Below are positions 1-7,758 of a stretch of 64,000 bases of DNA, piece after piece; within the stretch, counting starts at the first letter, position 1; every line of letters begins with the position of its first letter. The position numbers and the translations under genes were made by a program. Location of the stretch: the NCBI GenBank assembly GCA_032821775.1, contig JAVLRN010000006.1, positions 2,790,001 through 2,854,000 on the forward strand, read 5' to 3'. Under the pieces are notes generated by a model that saw nothing but the letters and a program-made list of their open reading frames with translations, was not told the origin of the DNA and made no database searches. The stretch is from Sanguinoderma infundibulare. Its lineage: Eukaryota > Basidiomycota > Agaricomycetes > Polyporales > Polyporaceae.

Positions 1-780
1 ACCAAGTTCGGGCACTCCACAAGCAAACAGTGTGGTACAATCGCATTCCGGGCGGACGCGGTACCAAGATGTGTGCCCAAAGCTATGAATGTTCTGTTGA
101 CAGGCCCCGGTAAGCATTTGTGATGACGCACTCCAAAGCGACCAGAAGCACAATGTACCAAGCGTGTCCTTGATGGCATCGCGCCCTCAACATGAAGACC
201 TGGTCGACGCTGGCTGGCCTTTGCGAGCTCTTTACAGCACTCGCGTGCCTCCGCTCGTTGCTTCCCTGCTGTGCATCTCTTTCTTCGTGTGTGCACCGTT
301 TTCCCGCTTTTGGTTTCATTCTACTCAGTCCGTGCGCCTGGATACTTGTTAAATCGCTCATTGCTGTACCAAACCGGCTCAATGGATCACGTACCAAGTA
401 ATGCCGACCCCGGACCAACTAGCTCGATTGGAGAGCTTACGAGAGGTGCTGTCCATACAGTCAAAGTTCGAAATTTGGGCATGGAGTCTTGAAACTTCAA
501 ACCGAGGTCAGTGCGTGGCGTGGGATGGGCAGATGCGGTATCAGGTTGTGCACCAAGAGGAGCTACGAAAGCCTTGTTAAAGGCCGCAATAGGTGTTCAC
601 CACACTAGCGGAAGAACGGCGTACCAAGCGTGTACTTGATGCGATCACGCACCGGTCGACGCCCATCGAGATATTATGATTCCCGCAAAGCGCGAGCATC
701 CAGATGATGTACGTACCAAGTTGCACATGCACACGTCAAGAGTCCATCAGCACGAGTATGACATGACAGCCAGACGACTA
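1..780 (-). other. Splice-donor-rich degenerate region, A core
   Basis: No protein was recognised. The 8-mer GTACCAAG (minus-strand CTTGGTAC) recurs at 61, 155, 391, 621 and 713, usually as part of a good fungal donor site reading CTTG|GTACGT on the minus strand. The stretch to about 450 matches 45.8-46.5 kb of the B core in inverted orientation. It looks like remnants of a multi-intron gene, but every frame is short or interrupted. The duplicate is at 11640-12420. Confidence 0.4.
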
Positions 781-789
781 CTCACTTTG

Positions 790-1465
790 ACCAGTGTGGC
801 CTCAAGGGTTGCGGCACGTCTGCCGAAGGAGAATCCATGAGCCCTCGCATTGGACAGCTTGAGGAGAAAAGAATCGCTCACCGGCGTGGTCCATGTCGTC
901 CTTGCTCGTCGCGCAGATGCAGATCACGTCAAACACCTTCTCATGATCACCCTGCCCAAAGCGCTTCAGCAACCTGTCCGGCGTGTCCATGCGGTCCGCG
1001 AGCCCTCGAGCGCGGTCCATGGCCTCCACGCTGATATCCCCAGGGAACACGATGATCTTGAAGTGCATGTCGGAAGGCATGACATCGTAAATGTTGATGG
1101 GGGTGGTGTCAGCCGAGTGGACGAAGTCGTACGGGATCATGCGCTCGCCCACGATGAGCTTTGATGCACAGGGGTGTTGCTTCAGATCGACGATCACTGA
1201 GGGCTCGTAGAGGATGTCGATCCTGCTTGCGAAGTCGCGCGATGTACGGTGCATCCTGCAAGAGTGACAGAGCAATGCTCGTCAGCACCTGAATCCTGGC
1301 AAAACAGCAGGGAAGGAGATACGAACACGCGAAATTCCTCATGCAACACGCCATTTGCGTGTCCCTCGGTCTGGGGCTTGTCGTTGAAAAGCTTGGACCA
1401 CATTTTGTCAAAGTTGATGACGTCCTGAGCGAACTTGAGTCGCTCAGACTCGTACTAAATGCCGT
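790..1465 (-). pseudogene. Phenol 2-monooxygenase C-terminal fragment
   Basis: Read on the minus strand, the first exon-like stretch (about 1465-1330) contains YESERLKFAQDVINF and KMWSKLFNDKPQTEG, typical of the segment just after the FAD domain in fungal phenol 2-monooxygenases. After an intron, 1275-900 encodes the thioredoxin-like C-terminal domain, with ASKLIVGERMIPYDFVHSAD and SDMHFKIIVFPGD. A last piece near 800 reads LRPHWSK. The FAD-binding part and the extreme C-terminus are absent, so it cannot make an active enzyme. It is homologous to the fuller pseudogene at 28170-30190 and keeps the HWSK tryptophan codon that is a stop there. Confidence 0.75.
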
Positions 1466-1790
1466 GCGTGAGGTTGGTTTTGTCCGATGCGAACGTGGAC
1501 GTATCTCAGCATTGCAGCGTTGCGATGGCGGCTTTGTGGCATGGGATGTGCGTGCCCTTTGGAATTTGGGGCATTGCTTCACGTACCAAGTCATAATGGC
1601 CGCCTGTGGATGGCATGATGTGTAGAACACGGCGGGACGGCCAGAGACGGAAACCGGCACGAAGAAATGCCATGACAGCGCTCGGTCTCTATGTCAATGT
1701 GCGTCAGAATCGAAAGCCATGAGTGAACAGACGACCACCTCACCTTGGATCTTGGGAGTTGTGCGGTAGTTGTAGGAGACCATGTAGAGG
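1466..1790 (-). other. Unrecognised exon-like segment in A core
   Basis: Between the coronin and monooxygenase pieces, the minus strand shows a short open stretch near 1745-1790 (LYMVSYNYRTTPKI) followed by a plausible GTGAGG donor. I do not recognise the protein and cannot find a convincing continuation. The duplicate is at 13106-13430. Confidence 0.3.
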
Positions 1791-1794
1791 CCAT

Positions 1795-2240
1795 CATCGC
1801 ACTGCAGTAGTCATGGGGGGCTCGGCGGTGGGCACGGGAGCGAAGACGTCGGACCGGAAGGAGTCCAACTGCAGCGAGCTACGGTCAGCATGTGAGAGAG
1901 ATTTAGAGAGATCACTGGTACGTACTTTTCGAGGGACGATGAAAGTAATGGCCTGGATCGAGTTCGCAGCAACCTTCGATGCACGTGCGATCTCGCAGTC
2001 CGACACGCTGAGGCTGCGGCGGGGGAGGAAACACATCCCGCGCTGGGCATCTAAGGACTTGTGCTCGGCGAGCGGGAAGAGGTTGTCGTTCTCGTACTCG
2101 TAGTACCGGATGTTACTGTCGCCCTTGCCAGCTACACCCCAAGTCAGGTCAGCGCGCATCCGCAATCCAGCACGAGTTCAGACATACTGAGGAAGAGAAT
2201 GTTGTTGTCCGTCCAGAACGGCATGAGGCACGAGGAAATG
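1795..2240 (-). pseudogene. Coronin-like actin-binding protein fragment
   Basis: Read on the minus strand, MPFWTDNNILFL (2228-2190) is followed after an intron by GKGDSNIRYYEYENDNLFPL and RGMCFLPRRSLSVSDCEIAR. A further intron precedes DSFRSDVFAPVPTAEPPM. This is the end of the WD40 propeller and the start of the C-terminal extension of fungal coronin, which bundles and regulates actin filaments. The N-terminal propeller blades, the unique region and the coiled coil are missing, so it is a captured internal fragment. About 420 bp corresponding to it is missing from the B core, where the flanks join directly near 43420. Confidence 0.8.
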
Positions 2241-2356
2241 CATGGATGAGTCGAGGGGGAAGGGCATCTGAGGATAGACAGGGAAGGGTGATGAGATGTC
2301 CGAAGGGTTCCAAGTCCCCATTCACGGCCGGCTGTGGGACCAAAGCAATACAAACA

Positions 2357-2384
2357 GATGGCTAAGCCAATTCGCTTAGCCATC
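2357..2384. repeat. Short inverted repeat (10-bp arms)
   Basis: Perfect arms at 2357-2366 and 2375-2384 flank an 8-base spacer. The arms are kept in A copy 2 (13997-14024), and in the B core 8-bp arms survive at 43254-43261 and 43270-43277. It sits just beyond the coronin fragment, close to where A and B cores stop matching. Confidence 0.7.
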
Positions 2385-3635
2385 TCACGACGTCTATTTG
2401 CCGAGTTAGCATCTCAACTCAATTAACTGCAAATGTGTATTATCCGGCGCTGCGCTTTCGCTTACCTGAGAATTCGTCGCTGTTGCTGACCGTTGCCACT
2501 GTTACAGCTGGTCCAGTCCACGTACGTACACTCCGGGTACCTCGAACACTGGGAGCAGCATCATAACAGGATGAGCACGCATAGAATCCATAGGTCACGT
2601 CGGGCTGAGGATCCACTGGCGGTCTTGGTAGCAATGTGTGCCGACCGCCATTGCTAGCCTAAACCAGGCACTGTTTCGGACGGGGATGTCCGAGTCGATG
2701 TTGAGAGGAAGCTTGATGCCCGTGGCCTTCGTGGATGATTCGTCGGCTGACACACAGCTGCATCCACGAGTTGTTCCGGGCTGGTGCGCGCGCAGGGCTG
2801 CGCAACGGTGGACAGGGCGAGCGGTCCTCGGAGGTGTCTGGACTGACCTCATCCAAGGATGATTGGCGGCTTGCGTGAGCGACATTCGCTTTTTCGGCTT
2901 TGCAAGGCCTACTCTGGCTAGAACCTGGAAGTACGGAGTCCACAGTCAGTAATGAGCGAGGTCAGGCTGATAAAAAGGGCGCATCATTCCAGAACAATTC
3001 CAATGTGCAGTATGGCGTCATGGAGACAACCGCGGTCAGCCGAAAATCAGTCCCAACGATTCTGTCCCTGACGGCGACTTCTGTAGTCTGGTTTGCCCAC
3101 AGGCGGCGCCCGGGGAATCAGAAATCACATAAGCATGTACCAAGAAGTCATAGTTTGCTCACATCTTCGTGGATAAGAAGGATTGGTTCGCGGGTCGCTG
3201 AAGATGATGGCGGGGATAATCAAAGAGATCAAGCGCCGGAGGATGCAAGGATGAGTGGATGAAATAGGACATGGTCCTCGCTTGTCCACTCACCGCGAAA
3301 CCATGCGCGAGTACGCTGCCCTCGCTCGAGTGGCCTATGTACAAGCTCACTGTTGGCGATAAGCCTACAGTTTTCACTGGCCGCCCGACGTTCGCAAGTG
3401 GTTCGTTGTTTGGCCGGTGCACGCTGGAATACGTCGTCTTCGAGAAGCTTGAAGAAAGCCGTAAGATACCATGGCACCTCAGGTTCCTCAAGGACGCATG
3501 GCCGAGGAAGGATGCCAACCCTGGCTCTCCTCAGCCGATCAGGCTTCGGCTTCACGATGTCGGGGGACACAAGCACTGTCCTGGTTGGGTGGAGAAAGCG
3601 AAATGTCAGAAAGAATTTCGACAGAAAGATGGATC
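2385..3635. other. Unrecognised, mostly A-core-specific stretch
   Basis: Several splice-site-like sequences and overlapping short frames occur on both strands, but no domain was recognised. A minus-strand frame from 3576 down to 3229 (LVSPDIVKPKPDRL..., PEVPWYLTAFFKLLEDD) is the longest plausible coding stretch. About 850 bp of this (roughly 2790-3640) is absent from the B core near 42950. The duplicate is at 14025-15275. Confidence 0.35.
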
Positions 3636-3639
3636 ACGA

Positions 3640-4360
3640 ACGTAGATTCCTGGCATGCGAGTCTGTCTTGCGGCCCTCGGACGGCGAGTTCCAGATGCCG
3701 ATGTGTGATATCTGTCCCTTGACAACCACGGGGAGCGCACGTTCGCGATGTATCTCGCCAATCAAGATGCTCATCTCGAGGTTCCGTGCGCACGGATATG
3801 ACGACGTTCGAGCCGCGGTCGTCAGGGATCTTGTGGGTCCTGGCCGCAGGCCGACGCATCGGGTAGGCACGCCTCGAAGTTGACAGTCGATCCAGGCTGG
3901 CATCATTGATGCAGTCGAGTCCGTGCGGCTGACGTCAGATACACTGACCAAACACTGACATTCGTCAAAAATACGATAAGAAACCAATGATATGTACGTC
4001 TCGGGAACTCTTGTGTGAGTACCGCGAGCTCGGATGGAGTACTCACTTGGCAGGCCATCCGAGCGAAACGTTCACCTTTGATATCCGCGTCGCCTGGTCT
4101 CTGTGCACCCTCCACGGGGGGGTCCCACTCCTTCCGTAACTCAGGAGTGACCAGAACGGATTTCCAGGCTGCCAGGGAGACGGGGTCGTCGCCAATTGGT
4201 ACTTCGAGAACGGCGCAGTGTATGCTCTCGCCCGACTCGCTGGCGCGGCGATGGATGATGACATCGGTGAGTTCGGGTACGCTGGACGTGCGCGCCTTGC
4301 CTGTGCTTGCGGGGTAGGCAACTTTGCTCGCCGGAGGGACGCATTTCCATTCTGGCAAGG
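3640..4360 (-). pseudogene. START-like lipid-binding domain fragment
   Basis: On the minus strand, 4320-4085 encodes ELTDVIIHRRASESGE, then SLAAWKSVLVTPELRKEWDP, then in a shifted frame ATRISKVNVSLGWPAK. This resembles the N-terminal part of basidiomycete START-domain proteins (hydrophobic-ligand binding fold). After an intron (donor near 4080) a second exon-like part runs to about 3640, but its match is poor. The frame change around 4110 breaks the domain. The family call rests on the SLAAWKSVLVTPELRKEWDP block and is moderate. Confidence 0.5.
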
Positions 4361-4684
4361 AGGCCTACTTGAAAACCGTCACAGTTCGCACAGACAAAAA
4401 CGAAGGGATGCGACTCACGCACCCAGTCCGGACCACGCCCACAAGCAAAGCGCGACATGATCGCCTGGTTAAAGCAAGGATTCAGTTACAAACAGCGCGC
4501 GCGGTGCGGGCACACTGACGTATGGCTGGTGCTTGATTCCAGCCAACTTCAGGCGATCGCGTTTGAATGGAGGCGTTCATGACATCCTGAAGCTGCACAC
4601 ATCTACCATATTCGTGTTCTCTTTGGGAGGACACCAAACTGCACCATGATCGAAAGAAATTCTTCAGCATCACTTTGATAGGAC

Positions 4685-4830
4685 GAGCAGCGGAAAACTT
4701 ACTTGAAACAGGTCAACCGAGTGGTTACAGGCACAGGGGCATGGTACGTGAATTTCGCTTCGACCGTGACGACCGTTCTGGTCGTCTCGAGACCCTCCGC
4801 ATGCATACTAAGAACATGAAGCTCGCTGAT
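4685..4830 (-). other. Conserved exon-like segment, unrecognised
   Basis: The minus strand reads SELHVLSMHAEGLETTRTVV and KFTYHAPVPVTTRLTCFK, followed by a GTAAGT donor. The same frame and donor occur in the B core on the plus strand near 41725-41855, with Met/Thr, Ala/Thr and Ser/Thr differences but no stop. It is probably a captured exon. I do not recognise the parent protein. Confidence 0.4.
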
Positions 4831-4931
4831 CCGAGCTGACCCACCATGTCTGGGTTATGAGCATGTCAGAATTGCACGCTTGCCGGGTCGTGCTCGCGTC
4901 GCCTTCGGTCGAGTCCTGTCCGTTGCGATGC

Positions 4932-5430
4932 TCAGACAAGTTGATTCCAGCCGACTCCCGTTCGACGCCGCCTGAGGCGAAGCTTCGACCAAATGGGCTC
5001 CTCTGTAAACTGAGATGGCAGTAAGTTCCAATGGCGAGCACGAACGGGATGTATTAACTCACGCCCGGTCACTGGAGAGCTCCTTGTGCTTGATTTCAGT
5101 CGACTCGCACCAGCGTGCACACCTACGCACGTTTCTGGTCCTTGGTGCTTCCGGCCGAGAACCATCGATCGGGAGAAGGGGGATGGTTGCGGGGGGAGAA
5201 GGTATATCAAAAACGCAATAGATGGGATGATCATTCGCAACCATTCATGACGACCGCAGTCCTCGCATACGCGCTGTAAATTTGGCACTTCGAAAAGGCC
5301 GCACGCAGTGCCGCGGGACCGCACAGGACAACATGAAGCTTGTTCCATGCATTCTTCCCGGACGAACGCGACAAGTTTTGCTGGGTTAGCTGTGGATTTG
5401 TCATAAATACGATCATCCAGGATCCACGAC
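4932..5430 (-). CDS. Cysteine-rich open frame in A core, unrecognised
   Basis: The minus-strand frame is open from about 5430 to a stop at 4932. It reads ILDDRIYDK, then AKLVAFVREECMEQASCCPV, GTACGLFEVPNLQRVCEDCG and RHEW, then a low-complexity, Pro/Ser-rich tail. The Cys spacing in CCPV...CGLF...CEDC could bind metal, but no known family was recognised. The frame is open in all four copies that can be read. It may be an exon of a captured gene, with a false-coding tail after the Cys block. There is no clear start; the first ATG is at 5348. Confidence 0.3.
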
Positions 5431-5596
5431 GACAGGCAAGGCCGTGTTGGGGATAAGGTCTAGCATTAAACAGAGGCGGGGACAGGGACGTGAGCAGTGG
5501 ATGCGCCCAGGAACGAGCCTCAAGGAAATAAGGCAAGCGAGATGGTACGTTCGCGCTTGGGATGTGGGGTTGACGACAGTGGTTTGATTGATGGAA

Positions 5597-6001
5597 TTAG
5601 CTCGAGCCTCCGAGCACCGGCGGCGTCTGCTTCACTTGATACCGCTTCGAGTGCGGGTCGCGACGAGAACGCGGCCGGGAAGCGGCCATGTCGGCCTTGT
5701 GTGGGTCGATTTGGGGGCGGTGAGCGACCGCCTGCCCTGAAGAAATGCGGTATAAGAGACTGGCAGGTGAGAGGTCAACGTATCAGTACTCACCTGTGTT
5801 GTGCACGCGCTCCCGGTACGTCTTGCTCAGGCTAGCCATTTCCCTCTCCACACACTGACGATGCGCCCCAGGCCCATTGCACGCGATCCAGCGCGCGACG
5901 TCTGACGTACGTCTTGTCCGTGACGCTCTCATCGATGTCTGAGTTTTGACCGTTGGACGCACAGCACGGCGCCCAGGTGCGAAGCTGCTCGCACGCCGCA
6001 T
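5597..6001 (-). other. Two-exon gene end in A core, unrecognised
   Basis: Minus strand: an exon with MASLSKTYRERVHNT ends at a GTGAGT donor near 5795. After an intron ending TTCAG, a second exon (5736-5597) reads QAVAHRPQIDPHKADM and SRRDPHSKRYQ and stops in GGSS. The splice junction is in frame. The tail is basic and rich in Arg, Ser and Pro. I do not recognise the protein. In the B core the ATG of this frame is ACG and the upstream part differs, so it is probably a remnant. Confidence 0.35.
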
Positions 6002-6079
6002 AAAGGTATGTCAGTTGTTGTACAAAAATAAGGAATGTTACTCACTGTCGCGCTGAATGTTAGGTAACGGCCGGCCAGC

Positions 6080-7034
6080 CCAGAGCGTGCCGTTGGATGG
6101 GGCTGGGATGGTGTACGGAGGAATACGAGAAGTGGCCGACGTCGTTCACGGGCGTGGGCAGAACTGGCGGTCTAGAACTGGGGCGGGTGGATGTCCGATG
6201 TAGGGGTGGAGGGTACTTGATCACCGCAGTGTCGGGGTATGGCACGACCGCATGTGTGGCTTCCGAGGGGTTGTAGATCGGAAAGCTGTACTCGTCCACC
6301 GCGGTCTTGTTGAACCGGAGGTAAGCGAGCTTCCCCGCGTCGGGGGACCACCAGAGGGTGTAGGCGGTGTAGAAGACTTGTTCTTGGTACACCCAGTCTG
6401 GAACGCCGTGGAAGAGGGATGCGTTGCCGGAAGTGGTAACACGAACGGGCGTTTCGCTGCTCGGGTTGGATCAGGGTCAGTGTGTTCGACGGAGGAGGCG
6501 GGTTCGAGTTGGGAGAGGGGGCGTACAAAGGAGTGGGGACGACGTAGAGGTCGACCGAAGCAACGAAGGCGATGGACCATGTGCCATACGCGGTCACGGG
6601 CGGGTCTGTGGGCAGGATGAGGGGACTGGTGTGTTTGGTCGCAAGCTCATGAACGTAGTAGTTGCTGAAACTCGAGTGCGGCCATTGCTGCCGTGCGGAG
6701 TTGCGCGAACTCAGGACGGGCAGGAGTATCTAGGCGTATCCCACGATGCAATTTTTTAGCCTTTCGCACGGAACCCTTACAGAGACTGCGCACCCGAACG
6801 ACGCTCACACGCGACGAGAAATGGCGAGTGTTCACGTTCGGGGACCCAGTGGATGTCCTTGGTATATGCAGAGAAGGTGCCGTTGAATACGTGGTCGATC
6901 GTAAGGTGCTGAACGCCCTGTATGCGGAAGGGAGTGCCGGTGTAAGAGCTTGCGGCGAATATGCCGATAACGACTGCCAGGGCAACCAGAGATAGAAGAG
7001 CACATATGAAGAATTTCAACGAGGCTGGTCGTTT
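6080..7034 (-). pseudogene. Dipeptidyl aminopeptidase (S9B) N-terminal fragment, A version
   Basis: Minus strand from 7034: KRPASLKFFICALLSLVALA is the single membrane anchor of fungal DPP IV/Ste13-type peptidases, followed by TPFRIQGVQHLTIDHVFNGT. An internal deletion then joins directly to WPHSSFSNYYVHELATK, VDLYVVPTPLYAPSPNSN and, after a break, VYQEQVFYTAYTLWWSPDAG and DEYSFPIYNPSEATHAVVPY. These are beta-propeller segments. The catalytic alpha/beta-hydrolase half is wholly absent, frames are broken and about 645 bp present in the B core is deleted. It is a fragment, not a working peptidase. Confidence 0.85.
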
Positions 7035-7306
7035 CTGCAAACGAGCACTGCGTCGGGCCTCGCAGGCATCGTCTCAGTCGTAGGAGCGCAGTGAATGCTC
7101 CAGCGTTGGGGAAGATGCAGGCCCAGTTGACGGACGCAAGAGAGGTCGACTGTGGTGAGCGGAGCGGCGTCCTGTCGAGCCATCGAGCCAGAGCAGAGCG
7201 ATCCACAGCCGCGGACAGGTCGACGACAGGTAGGCTCGGAGAAGCAGAGAGCCAGACCGAGACTCAGACTCAGACACACCACGCGTCATGTCACACGGCA
7301 CGTGCC

Positions 7307-7373
7307 AGAGAGTACCACAACAGTCGAAGACGAGAGTCTTGTCCTTGGCGAACGTGTGCCTTCCCTGAGCCAT
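7307..7373 (-). pseudogene. HAD-superfamily hydrolase, first-exon stub
   Basis: Minus strand from the ATG at 7373: MAQGRHTFAKDKTLVFDCCGTL. The FD-C-[CY]-G-TL pattern is HAD motif I of haloacid-dehalogenase-type hydrolases, with the nucleophile Asp. The similarity stops immediately after this motif, at the palindromic edge of the core, so all later HAD motifs are lost. Its ATG faces away from the aminotransferase, so the interval 7374-7760 was probably a shared divergent promoter. Confidence 0.7.
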
Positions 7374-7758
7374 GGTGTACGTCTGAACATCCGTTCGAGC
7401 GATTAGACGTATTGGGGGCTCTCGGGGAGGCGATAAATGTGTAGAAGTGAGTGAGTCATCCCAACTGATCCTGTTCAAACTCCTTATCACCATACCTCTC
7501 CGCATCTCTCAGGACGGTCGAAAACCAACTGTACATATTGATTATTCGTACTTGAACAGGCGGCCAGGCACGCGGGGAATGTAAGGCTATGTAAGGATTG
7601 CTAGTGCGTACATCGTATCCGGAAACTTCGCATCCGGCCTCGCGATGCATCTTATCGTACCTGCAGATCCTATTTCCCCCTCGGGACTCCGTATGCACGG
7701 CATGCCGGACTGATTAGGTGCACCATACTGACCAGACATACTCATATAGATATCCACA
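7374..7758. promoter_or_regulatory. Intergenic region between HAD stub and aminotransferase
   Basis: No gene was recognised in this stretch. By position it should hold the promoter of the aminotransferase. Plus-strand ATGs near 7646, 7693 and 7702 are soon followed by a stop. I see no clear TATA box near the expected start. The duplicate is 19020-19404. Confidence 0.35.

Larger units (their letters stand above)
1..7306 (-). repeat. Core element, A version, copy 1 (right part)
   Basis: This stretch is a diverged inverted copy of the core at 38544-46000. It carries, read on the minus strand, the dipeptidyl aminopeptidase fragment, unrecognised exon-like pieces, the START-like fragment, the coronin fragment and the phenol 2-monooxygenase fragment. 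It ends at a 10-bp palindrome (7297-7306). Relative to the B core it lacks about 645 bp inside the aminopeptidase fragment and has coronin and monooxygenase pieces in place of laccase and deubiquitinase pieces. The remaining 0.6 kb of the element lies to the left of the window, by analogy with 11041-11639. Confidence 0.85.
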
